6,907 nt of DNA from Desulfobacteraceae bacterium (GCA_021162325.1 JAGGYV010000330.1:1-6907), one strand, 5' to 3'. Numbered from the stretch's first letter, positions 1 through 6,551 are shown. Translations and numbers: made by a program. The notes: a model not told the origin generated them from the sequence alone.

Positions 1-171
1 ATCTGGGAAGCGCACTTTGCCGGCATTGAAAAGGGTTATTGTCACATGGAAAAAATGACCAACCTATATCAAATCCCCGTGTCCCACGGATTTAAAGTAG
101 CCTGTTTTCCGATCAAGATTAAATCCGCATCTGCCGGATGGACACGGCCGGTGGCGATTGTGGAAGTATAA
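1..171 (+). CDS. Cyclase-family (kynurenine formamidase-like) hydrolase, C-terminal fragment
   Basis: The plus-strand frame is open from the first base and ends with TAA at 169-171, giving the last 56 residues of a protein cut by the window edge. The segment reads like the end of the cyclase family (Pfam PF04199 type): an 'EKMTNL' element (fragment residues 17-22) followed by a hydrophobic strand, then 'FPIKI' and a closing 'RPVAIVEV'. Family members are metal-dependent hydrolases acting on amide or lactone-type bonds, for example N-formylkynurenine formamidase; the substrate here is unknown. The metal-binding His/Asp motifs lie in the missing N-terminal part and cannot be checked. The gene runs in the same direction as the BKACE gene 103 bases downstream, so a shared transcript is likely. 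The family call rests on a short C-terminal tail only. Confidence 0.68.
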   Translation: MWEAHFAGIEKGYCHMEKMTNLYQIPVSHGFKVACFPIKIKSASAGWTRPVAIVEV

Positions 172-177
172 AAATTT

Positions 178-235
178 ACCACAGAGGACACAGAGATCAC
201 AGAGATTTTTCTCTGTGCCCTCCGTGCACTGTGGT
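178..235. repeat. Palindromic intergenic repeat (CCACAGAGGACACAGAG type)
   Basis: This is an imperfect inverted repeat between the cyclase and BKACE genes. The outer arms ACCACAG (178-184) and CTGTGGT (229-235) are exact complements. The inner arms CACAGAGA (198-205) and TCTCTGTG (210-217) form a perfect 8-bp stem around TTTT, and GAGGACACAGAG is mirrored imperfectly by the right half. The transcript could fold into a long hairpin. Repeats of this CACAGAG/CTCTGTG kind are scattered in intergenic regions of many environmental bacteria, and their function is not established. Lying inside a probable operon, it could affect mRNA stability or partly attenuate downstream expression; that is inference. 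There is no T-run after the outer stem, so it is not a classical terminator. Confidence 0.8.
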
Positions 236-274
236 GCAAAAAAGGATTTTCACTGAAACAAGCAAGGAAAATAA

Positions 275-1198
275 ATGCAAAAATTCATTTTAAACTGTGC
301 GGTCACCGGGGCCGTTCACACGCCCACCATGGCACCGTATTTACCGATTAAACCAGAAGATATTGCCGCCCAGGCTATTGCGGCGGCTGAAGCTGGCGCA
401 TCGACTGTCCATATTCATGCCCGGGATCCGAAAACCGGCATGCCTACCGGCAGCATTGATATCATGGGAGATATCGTTTCCACGATACACGCCAAATGTG
501 ATGTGATCATCTGCATCACCACCGGCGGCGGCATGAATATGACCGTTGATGAACGCGTTGCCGCCGTTCCCGTGTTTAAACCCGAACTGGCATCGTGCAA
601 TCTGGGGTCTATGAACTTTGCTTTGTTTCCGATACTTGAAAAAATTAAAGAGTGGAAATACGACTGGGAACCTCAATACCTGGAGATGTCAAAAGATTTT
701 ATCTTCCGCAACACCTTTGCCGACCTGGAGCGCATTTTAGATGTGTTCACCGAATCCGGCACAAAACCGGAATTTGAAGCATATGATATCGGACATTTGC
801 ACAATGCCCATCATTTCTTCAGCAAGGGACAGATTGAAAACCCATTCTATGTACAGTTTGTGACCGGCATTCTCGGCGGGATTGCATCCACCATTCCCCA
901 TCTGGTGCATATGAAACAGACCGGCGAATCGTTGTTCGGCAAAAATTTCATGTTCTCCACTATTGGGGCCGGCAGACACGAATTTCCATTGGCGACCACC
1001 TCACTTCTACTTGGCGGCAGTGCACGGGTCGGCCTGGAAGACAATCTTTGGCTGTCTGCGGGACAAATGGCCAAATCCAATGCCCAGTTGGTGGAAAAAA
1101 TGGTCCGTATCGCCAGAGAACTCGACTATGAACCGGCCTCTCCGGACGAAACACGCAAAATCCTAAAGCTCAAAGGGCGGGCTCAGGTGAATATGTAA
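275..1198 (+). CDS. Beta-keto acid cleavage enzyme (BKACE, DUF849; 3-keto-5-aminohexanoate cleavage enzyme family)
   Basis: A 307-residue TIM-barrel enzyme of full family length. BKACE proteins condense a beta-keto acid with acetyl-CoA and cleave it to acetoacetate plus a new acyl-CoA. The founding member (Kce) acts in anaerobic lysine fermentation, but other members use different keto acids, so the substrate is not assigned here. Visible family features are the N-terminal 'NCAVTGAVHTP' strand (7-17), the HIH zinc-binding pair (H46, H48), 'TTGGG' (82-86), 'LGSMNF' (110-115), 'GAGRHEFPLAT' (231-241; E236 is a candidate third metal ligand, not verified), 'GLEDN' and 'SNAQLVEKMVRIA' near the end. 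No signal peptide or membrane segment is visible, so it is probably cytosolic. AAGGAAA (264-270) lies 4 bases before the ATG and supports this start. It follows a cyclase-family gene in the same direction. Its GC content is visibly higher than that of gyrB and dnaN. Confidence 0.93.
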   Translation: MQKFILNCAVTGAVHTPTMAPYLPIKPEDIAAQAIAAAEAGASTVHIHARDPKTGMPTGSIDIMGDIVSTIHAKCDVIICITTGGGMNMTVDERVAAVPVFKPELASCNLGSMNFALFPILEKIKEWKYDWEPQYLEMSKDFIFRNTFADLERILDVFTESGTKPEFEAYDIGHLHNAHHFFSKGQIENPFYVQFVTGILGGIASTIPHLVHMKQTGESLFGKNFMFSTIGAGRHEFPLATTSLLLGGSARVGLEDNLWLSAGQMAKSNAQLVEKMVRIARELDYEPASPDETRKILKLKGRAQVNM

Positions 1199-1330
1199 TT
1201 TTTTTCTTTTATATATATTCCCCAGCAGCCGGGTAAATTTTCGATAATCACGATTTAATAAGATTCATCCCGGGAAAAAAATTGACTATCAAACAATTTC
1301 GATATTTAAAAATAGAGAACTTAAAATCTA

Positions 1331-1358
1331 TTATAGTCTATTTCACATGACCTCATCC
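1331..1358 (+). repeat. Terminal inverted repeat of the IS, transposase 3' side (includes TA target)
   Basis: Aligned without gaps to the reverse complement of 2688-2715, this 28-base stretch matches at 21 positions. It lies only 4 bases beyond the transposase stop codon at 1363. The imperfect match suggests either an older copy or naturally divergent ends. Confidence 0.7.
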
Positions 1359-1362
1359 TGGA

Positions 1363-2610
1363 TTAAGTAGCTTTGCTGGTGTCTTCAGTCCAAAAGGCTT
1401 CTTCTTGCAAATTTACTTTTTGAATTAACTTCTGGCATGTTTTGTTGGTTACCTTTGCAAAGCCCTCTTCTAGTAAAATAAAAACTTTTTTCTTAGTGCA
1501 GTTATTGTGCTGCGCAACATAATTTTTGACGACTGCCCAACATGTTTCAATAGGTTGCAGTTCAGGGTGGCAAGGAGGTGTTCGTAAGATAGAATGCCCC
1601 TCTTTCCGAGCAATTCTATCAATTAAGAATTCTGGTTTTACTGCAAAACGTGAACATAAGTCAAAAAGTTCTGATTTTAGCATGTCTTTGGTCCAGGGGA
1701 TCTCGTTATTTGACAGCCATTCACGCAATCTTTTTACCGAATGACTTTTTTTGGGAAATGCTTCTTCAACAAGCACATTATGGTAAGGTGCATTATCCAT
1801 AATAATCAATGAATTTTCCGGAATATTTTTAAGTAATTTTTCTTGAAACCATTTTGAAAAATTATCCCAATTCATATTTGTGTGGTAATCGCCTGTCTTT
1901 TTTGATGCCTTGAAAACAAGTTTTGAATTTGGAACCCAGCCATCTTTTGTTATAGCGTTTAAAATGATTAAACGGTCACCTTTTCCAGTTGGTTTTCCAA
2001 TAATAATGCCATCTTCCTCAAAATACCATGTCTTGTCATTTGAATGATTTTTATTGATATATGATTCGTCCAGGTAAACTTCAGGGCGGATTATTTGGCC
2101 TTTGTCATCATGATTAGCCAGTTTTTGTCTTAAGTATTGCCTTCGCAAAATAACAATTCGGTCGCTTTCTTTGAGTTGCGCAGATCGAACTCCTGTCCCA
2201 AACTCGAACCCCCAGCGCTGCAGTGCTCGCCATAGTGTCGTATGGGCAACGTTACAATGTAACTCATCTCGCATATAACGACGGATTATTTCTATATTTA
2301 CTTGATCCCCGTTTTTATTGGCCCTACGAATGAACTGACGAACAGGGGGCACGACACCAGATTCTATAGCATATGCGGGACGCCCTCGTTGTTGTGATTT
2401 GCTCCAGTCAAGGCCACTTTCCCCCTTTTTATTGTAAGCGGCCATGATTACTTTTACCGTTGATTCACTTATACCAAGGGCAGAAGCGGCGAGCCGAGTG
2501 GCAGGGTTTTTTAAGCTGTCCGGGGTTGTTTTCAAATTATCAAAATAATGTTTTACGTTTACTGCCATTTGACGTATTGCTGGAGTGAACTCAACACCCT
2601 GAAACGACAT
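1363..2610 (-). CDS. IS630-Tc1-mariner transposase with DD82E catalytic triad
   Basis: A 415-residue DDE transposase that cuts and pastes its element at TA dinucleotides. The N-terminal half is DNA-binding: a helix-turn-helix at about 38-59 ('LGISESTVKVIMAAY'), a GRP linker (76-78) like the GRPR motif of Tc1/mariner proteins, and a second winged-helix region at about 105-136. The RNase H-like catalytic core follows: 'VYLDESYIN' with D181, 'SLIIMDNAPYH' with D272, and 'PPCHPELQPIETCW' with E355. Between D272 and E355 lie exactly 82 residues, against about 34-39 in ordinary Tc1/mariner enzymes. The extra stretch (about 285-340) includes 'LREWLSNNEIPW'. Such spacing defines the DD82E 'Sailor' group. 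The frame is intact and all three catalytic residues are present, so the enzyme may be active. A good ribosome site, AGGGAG (2616-2621), sits 5 bases before the ATG. Confidence 0.93.
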   Translation of the reverse strand: MSFQGVEFTPAIRQMAVNVKHYFDNLKTTPDSLKNPATRLAASALGISESTVKVIMAAYNKKGESGLDWSKSQQRGRPAYAIESGVVPPVRQFIRRANKNGDQVNIEIIRRYMRDELHCNVAHTTLWRALQRWGFEFGTGVRSAQLKESDRIVILRRQYLRQKLANHDDKGQIIRPEVYLDESYINKNHSNDKTWYFEEDGIIIGKPTGKGDRLIILNAITKDGWVPNSKLVFKASKKTGDYHTNMNWDNFSKWFQEKLLKNIPENSLIIMDNAPYHNVLVEEAFPKKSHSVKRLREWLSNNEIPWTKDMLKSELFDLCSRFAVKPEFLIDRIARKEGHSILRTPPCHPELQPIETCWAVVKNYVAQHNNCTKKKVFILLEEGFAKVTNKTCQKLIQKVNLQEEAFWTEDTSKAT

Positions 2611-2615
2611 ATCTT

Positions 2616-2665
2616 CTCCCTATTTTTTTTATTATATACCAAACTATAATGTTATTGTACAATAA
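2616..2665 (-). promoter_or_regulatory. Transposase promoter region: RBS, -10 element and 14-bp palindrome
   Basis: Reading toward the transposase on the minus strand, there is a perfect 14-bp palindrome TTATTGTACAATAA (2652-2665). After it comes a -10-like TATATA (2633-2638) preceded by TGG, an extended -10 pattern; TATAAT at 2631-2636 is an alternative register. AGGGAG (2616-2621) is the ribosome site. No strong -35 is present, but the palindrome covers the place where one would lie, so it could be an operator for a repressor, perhaps the transposase itself. Promoter and operator roles are inferred from sequence alone. Confidence 0.45.
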
Positions 2666-2687
2666 AAAAACAGGAAATGCAAGATCG

Positions 2688-2715
2688 GTATGAAGTCAAA
2701 TGAAAATAACTATAA
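2688..2715 (-). repeat. Terminal inverted repeat of the IS, transposase 5' side (includes TA target)
   Basis: The reverse complement of this stretch matches 1331-1358 at 21 of 28 positions. About 77 bases separate it from the transposase start, leaving room for the promoter. Its outer TA (2713-2714) is also the first TA of the neighbouring palindrome. Confidence 0.7.
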
Positions 2716-2827
2716 GTTAAAAGTTTCATATACAAGGCGTAGTGTTTTTGAAGGCTCGAGATAATACAAGTCGTATATTGAGAGCCTGAAAAAACGCTAC
2801 AACGCAGTAGATGGAAGTTTTAACTTA
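2713..2827. repeat. Large imperfect palindrome, probable TA-flanked MITE, between IS and gyrB
   Basis: The two halves of this ~115-bp stretch are imperfect reverse complements over about 55 bases each. The tips TAAGTTAAAA (2713-2722) and TTTTAACTTA (2818-2827) match exactly. Further in, GTAGTGTTTTT pairs with the complement of AAAAAACGCTAC, GGCTC (2753-2757) pairs with GAGCC (2782-2786), and AATAC pairs with GTATA at the tip. If the TA at each tip is a target duplication, the unit is AGTTAAAA...TTTTAACT flanked by TA, the arrangement of a small non-autonomous Tc1/mariner-type element. It begins 4 bases past the gyrB stop codon, so its transcript hairpin could protect or end the gyrB mRNA, although no terminal U-run follows it. 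Confidence 0.75.
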
Positions 2828-2831
2828 GCCA

Positions 2832-5270
2832 TCATATGTCGAGGGCGGACACTTCCAGGGCATTGGTCTGAATAAAATTTCTTCTGGGTTCGACTTCATC
2901 TCCCATTAAAACGGTAAAAATATCATCCGTATCCACCACATTTTCCACTTTAACCTGGAGCAGGGTGCGGGTTTCCGGATCCATGGTGGTTTCCCACAGC
3001 TGATTCGGATTCATCTCCCCAAGGCCTTTGTACCGCTGAATGGCGATCCCTTTTTTTCCTTCTTCAATCAAATAATGGATCAGTTCTTCCTTATTATCAA
3101 TAACGAAGGGTTCAGTCTCTTTTGTTTTATTATATACATAAAACGGCGGGTGATCATATTTAACTATTTTGTCATTTAAAACCATCGCTTTTTGAAAATT
3201 TGATGAATGAATCAAGCCCCGGCCAATTTTTATGGGTGTCTTATTTTTTCCGGATGATCCCTGGAAAATATCATTTAAAATATCCACTTCCGTGGACACC
3301 ACCATTATTTCAAAAACATTTCGATCCTCATTCCAGTCAATGGATTCAGCATGATACCCGTTTTCCTTTAAAGTGACCTGAAGAGACTCTATTTTTTTTT
3401 CGTCCTGGAGAAATGATTTACTGGTCACCCCGTTATTAAGTAACAATTCTACCAGGTCCGGATAAATACCTTGTTTATTCAATTGGTTTAATGTTGAATA
3501 ATATTCTGCCAGATTGGTGATGAAAAGATAAAGTTCATGTCCGGACAATTCATTGTCATTAAAATTTGTTTTTACAAACTTTAAGTCACAGGTTCTTTTT
3601 AAAATATAGTCCGAGTACTCTTTCTCATCCTTTAAATACCTTTCACTTTTGCCTTTACCCACCTTAAACAGCGGAGGCTGTGCAATATAAAGATAGCCTC
3701 TATTAATGATTTCAGGTAATTGGCGGTAAAAAAAGGTCAGCAATAATGTCCGTATATGTGATCCATCCACGTCCGCATCCGTCATAATAATGACTTTATG
3801 ATATTTAATTTTTTCAATATCATATTCTTCTCGACCAATGCCGGTCCCTAAGACGGTAATCATATTTTTTATTTCTTCACTTTGAAGCAATTTATCAAAC
3901 CGCGCTTTTTCAACGTTTAAAATTTTTCCTTTCAAGGGTAAAATAGCCTGGGTCCGGCGATCCCTTCCGGATTTTGCAGAGCCACCTGCAGAATCACCCT
4001 CCACAAGAAATAATTCTCTTTCTGCCGGGTCAGAAACCTGGCAATCCGCCAGTTTTCCGGGCAAAGTAGAATCCATTAAAGACCCTTTATTTCTCGCCAG
4101 ATCCCTGGCCCGTTTGGCCGCATCGCGTGCCCTTGCCGCATCCACGGATTTTGAAATTATCTTTTTTCCAATTGCCGGATTTTCTTCTAAAAAAATCGCC
4201 AGTTTTTCATTTAATAAAGATTCAACAATCCCTTTGACTTCACTATTTCCAAGTTTTGTCTTGGTCTGGCCTTCAAATTGCGGTGATTTGATACGGACGC
4301 TGATAATGGCCGTCAGGCCTTCTCTGACATCATCGCCGCTGATTTTTGTTTTGACGTTTTTTAATAATTCGGCATTGGTAGCATAGGTGTTTAAACACCG
4401 GGTCAGTCCGGCTTTGAAACCACTCAAATGAAATCCGCCTTCAACTGTGTTGATATTATTGGCAAATGAAAATAATTTTTCATTATATGAGTCATTATAC
4501 TGAATGGCGATTTCCACCTGAATATCATTTTTATCGCCTTCAACAATAATCGGATCATGCATGGAAGTCCGCCGGCGGTTCAGATATTCGACAAAAGAGG
4601 ATAATCCGCCTTCATAACAAAAACTTTCTTTCTGATCGGATCGTTCATCTTCAACAGTTATTGTCAGTCCTTTATTTAAAAAAGCCAGTTCCCTGAGCCG
4701 TTTGGATAATACGTCATATGAAAACTCATCACTCGTCATGATCTCCGTGTCTGGAATAAAACGGATTTTTGTTCCCTTTTTATCGGTTTCACCGATAATT
4801 TTTAACTCGCTTGTCTTAATTCCCTTTGAATAGGACTGGTAATAAATACTGCCCTTTAAATAAATTTCCACTTCCAGTAATTCAGACAATGCATTCACAA
4901 CGGAAACACCCACCCCGTGAAGACCACCCGATACCTTGTAGGAGTCATGATCAAATTTACCGCCCGCATGGAGTTTGGTCAGAACCACTTCCAATGCCGG
5001 CATATTTTCCGTTTTATGCATGCCAATGGGAATTCCCCGGCCATTATCAACCACACTGACACTTTTATTCGTATGAATCACCACATTAATTGTATCGCAA
5101 TGTCCGGCCATTGCTTCATCAATGCTGTTATCCACTATTTCATAAACCAGGTGATGCAGTCCGGCCACATCCACATTTCCGATGTACATGGACGGTCTTT
5201 TCCGAACAGCTTCTAACCCTTTTAAAACATTAATATTATTCTCATCATAAGTTTGTGTATTTTCAGTCAT
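2832..5270 (-). CDS. gyrB: DNA gyrase subunit B
   Basis: An 812-residue ATPase subunit of the A2B2 type II topoisomerase that introduces negative supercoils. The GHKL ATPase domain shows E44 and N48 in 'YEIVDNS', 'VVDNGRGIP' with D75, the 'GGLHGVG' lid (115-121) and the transducer lysine motif 'QTKTKLGN' (335-342). The TOPRIM domain has 'EGDSAGG' (424-430), 'PLKGKILNVEKARFDK' (445-460) and 'TDADVDGSHIR' (497-507) with D498/D500/D502. The tail has 'IQRYKGLGEMNPNQLWETTMDPETR' features (744-768) and ends in 'ALDI'. Like the E. coli type (804 residues), it carries the extra ~170-residue segment between TOPRIM and tail (about 560-735), which helps identify it as GyrB of the proteobacterial kind. 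L138 stands where E. coli has coumarin-contacting R136. The ATG context has only a weak AAGAGAT/AAAGAA ribosome site, but the family alignment supports this start. dnaN lies 112 bases upstream. Confidence 0.98.
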   Translation of the reverse strand: MTENTQTYDENNINVLKGLEAVRKRPSMYIGNVDVAGLHHLVYEIVDNSIDEAMAGHCDTINVVIHTNKSVSVVDNGRGIPIGMHKTENMPALEVVLTKLHAGGKFDHDSYKVSGGLHGVGVSVVNALSELLEVEIYLKGSIYYQSYSKGIKTSELKIIGETDKKGTKIRFIPDTEIMTSDEFSYDVLSKRLRELAFLNKGLTITVEDERSDQKESFCYEGGLSSFVEYLNRRRTSMHDPIIVEGDKNDIQVEIAIQYNDSYNEKLFSFANNINTVEGGFHLSGFKAGLTRCLNTYATNAELLKNVKTKISGDDVREGLTAIISVRIKSPQFEGQTKTKLGNSEVKGIVESLLNEKLAIFLEENPAIGKKIISKSVDAARARDAAKRARDLARNKGSLMDSTLPGKLADCQVSDPAERELFLVEGDSAGGSAKSGRDRRTQAILPLKGKILNVEKARFDKLLQSEEIKNMITVLGTGIGREEYDIEKIKYHKVIIMTDADVDGSHIRTLLLTFFYRQLPEIINRGYLYIAQPPLFKVGKGKSERYLKDEKEYSDYILKRTCDLKFVKTNFNDNELSGHELYLFITNLAEYYSTLNQLNKQGIYPDLVELLLNNGVTSKSFLQDEKKIESLQVTLKENGYHAESIDWNEDRNVFEIMVVSTEVDILNDIFQGSSGKNKTPIKIGRGLIHSSNFQKAMVLNDKIVKYDHPPFYVYNKTKETEPFVIDNKEELIHYLIEEGKKGIAIQRYKGLGEMNPNQLWETTMDPETRTLLQVKVENVVDTDDIFTVLMGDEVEPRRNFIQTNALEVSALDI

Positions 5271-5308
5271 TTCTTTTTTTTATCTCTTGAGTTTTTTGAA
5301 AAGTTTAT

Positions 5309-5350
5309 ATTCTATCTTATTTGATTTGTTTTCAAGTTTGACGCAGTCAA
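5309..5350 (-). promoter_or_regulatory. Possible gyrB promoter and TTGAC-GCA-GTCAA palindrome in the dnaN-gyrB gap
   Basis: The 112-base gap between dnaN and gyrB holds a 13-base inverted repeat TTGACGCAGTCAA (5338-5350; 5-bp arms, 3-base centre). Just downstream toward gyrB are TTGAAA (complement of 5330-5335) and TAGAAT (complement of 5309-5314), 15 bases apart, a short-spaced candidate for a promoter. The palindrome might be an operator; no T-run follows it, so it is not a terminator for dnaN. Evidence is by motif only and weak. Confidence 0.3.
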
Positions 5351-5382
5351 TGGAGTGAAATTAAAAATAACAGATTAATTTA

Positions 5383-6501
5383 CTATATTTTCATGGGCAT
5401 AATAATATTCAAATAAACGGCATCTTTTTCGCTGCGTACAATACAGGGGCTTTCTCCATTTTTAATATTTAAAAATACTTTTTTAGTTTCAATATAATTT
5501 AGGGCTTCAATAAAATATCTTGGATTAAACGCCGCTTCCACTTTTTCCCGTTCAAAGGAAATGCTTATTTTTTCTTTTGATTCGCCAATATTGGGATTAG
5601 TCGCCCGAATGATTAACTCATTATTTTCCATATGAAAAATAACTCCACGATATTCATCAGATGTAATAATGGACATTCTTTTCAGCATCATTAAAAGCAG
5701 GTTTCGATCAAATTCCACATCAAAACTGTCATCGATATTTAATAAATCATGATACTGGGGGAATTCTCCTTCCAGTAAGTTAATAATAATCGTTTCATTG
5801 TCTTTTTTTACAATAAAATGATTGGCTTTAACGCCAAGATCAACATCTCCTTCCGTTTCCAGAAATTTATGAACCTCGGCCAATCCTTTTTTAGGGATAA
5901 TAATATTATCACCTGTATTAAAATTCGATGTATCGTCACATAAATAATCCACTATGGACAATCTTTTAATGTCTGTTGAAACCATACGAATAATTTGTTC
6001 TTTTTCTTCTGATATTCTTTCTAAATTGACGCCTATCATGTGTTCTCTTTTTTCATCACCGGCCACGCTGATAATAATAGATTTTTCAATCATTTTTTTA
6101 AAGTATTCTGAATGAATAGTAAAAAACTCAATTTCTTCAATTTTCGGAATATCCGGAAAATCTTCAGGATTCATACCCACCAGATGATATTCAACATTTT
6201 CTGAAGATATTTCTATCCACCGGTTATCCAGTTCTTCCATATTTATATAATCGGTTGGAAACATTTTAACAATATCATAAAATTTTCTGGCATTAACGGC
6301 TACCACGCCTGATGCTTCCACAACTGCCGGATAATTTCCTTCAAACCCGGTCTCAAGGTCTGTTGCAGATAAAATAATTTCATCTCCGCTTGCCTTTATC
6401 AAAACATTTTCAGTTATGGCTAGGCTGGTTTTTCTACCGACGATTCCCTGAATGCGAGATAACACATCCGTAATTTCATTTTTTTGAATTGTAAACTTCA
6501 T
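5383..6501 (-). CDS. dnaN: DNA polymerase III beta subunit (sliding clamp)
   Basis: A 372-residue protein, the usual length for the clamp that dimerises as a ring around DNA and tethers polymerase III and other partners. Three repeated domains are visible at about 1-120, 125-245 and 250-372. Landmarks are 'SATDLE' (45-50), 'GMNPEDFPDIP' (109-119), 'STDIKRLS' (175-182, equal to ATDGHRLA in E. coli), 'LLEGEFPQY' (242-250), 'FNPRYFIEAL' (325-334) and the terminal 'MPMKI' (368-372, equal to MPMRL), which forms part of the partner-binding pocket. Small departures from consensus are 'SLAITENVLI' at 26-35 in place of the usual PIL..NVLI form, and K in place of R in the last motif. The start is supported by AAAGGAA (complement of 6507-6513) 5 bases upstream. 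The gene is strongly AT-rich. gyrB follows directly, with no recF between them. Confidence 0.97.
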   Translation of the reverse strand: MKFTIQKNEITDVLSRIQGIVGRKTSLAITENVLIKASGDEIILSATDLETGFEGNYPAVVEASGVVAVNARKFYDIVKMFPTDYINMEELDNRWIEISSENVEYHLVGMNPEDFPDIPKIEEIEFFTIHSEYFKKMIEKSIIISVAGDEKREHMIGVNLERISEEKEQIIRMVSTDIKRLSIVDYLCDDTSNFNTGDNIIIPKKGLAEVHKFLETEGDVDLGVKANHFIVKKDNETIIINLLEGEFPQYHDLLNIDDSFDVEFDRNLLLMMLKRMSIITSDEYRGVIFHMENNELIIRATNPNIGESKEKISISFEREKVEAAFNPRYFIEALNYIETKKVFLNIKNGESPCIVRSEKDAVYLNIIMPMKI

Positions 6502-6551
6502 TTTGATTCCTTTAATACTTTATTTAAAGAGATTATATTAATATTAAGGAA

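Larger units (their letters stand above)
1334..2712 (-). mobile_element. IS630-Tc1-mariner family insertion sequence, DD82E (Sailor-like) type, apparently complete
   Basis: An element of about 1.38 kb holding one transposase gene that fills nearly all of it. Outside the gene, 1331-1358 and the reverse complement of 2688-2715 match at 21 of 28 positions, including a shared TTATAGT, TTTCA, TGAC and TCAT, and so act as terminal inverted repeats. With TA at 1332-1333 and 2713-2714 read as the duplicated target, as for all Tc1/mariner-type elements, the element starts TAGTC and ends (other strand) TAGTT. A shift of 2 bp using the inner TA is equally possible. The empty site would be the 3' intergenic region between the convergent BKACE and gyrB genes. 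The 1199-1333 flank is AT-rich spacer with no gene or convincing terminator. Confidence 0.8.

Noticed and set aside
341..1154. Several open frames on the minus strand and in another plus frame within the BKACE gene
   Set aside because: They lie wholly inside a well-supported conserved gene, show no family motifs, and are explained by the codon bias of the sense frame.
1199..1280. T-run after the BKACE stop and the CCGGG...CCCGG pair as a terminator
   Set aside because: No stable hairpin precedes the T-run, and the CCGGG/CCCGG pair is about 40 bases apart and followed by A's, not T's, on the plus strand.
1282..1310. TTGACT followed by TATTTA-like sequence, a possible plus-strand promoter
   Set aside because: Spacing is poor (15 bases), there is no plus-strand gene downstream, and such matches are expected by chance in AT-rich DNA.
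1526..1744. A 72-codon plus-strand frame opposite the transposase
   Set aside because: Antisense shadow of the transposase catalytic domain with no ribosome site or recognisable motif.
2713..2827. The large palindrome as a classical Rho-independent terminator of gyrB
   Set aside because: The stem is far too long and imperfect, and no U-run follows it in the gyrB direction; a mobile or extragenic palindrome fits better.
4114..5216. Three plus-strand frames of 77-99 codons opposite gyrB
   Set aside because: All are antisense to strongly conserved GyrB segments; no independent coding evidence.
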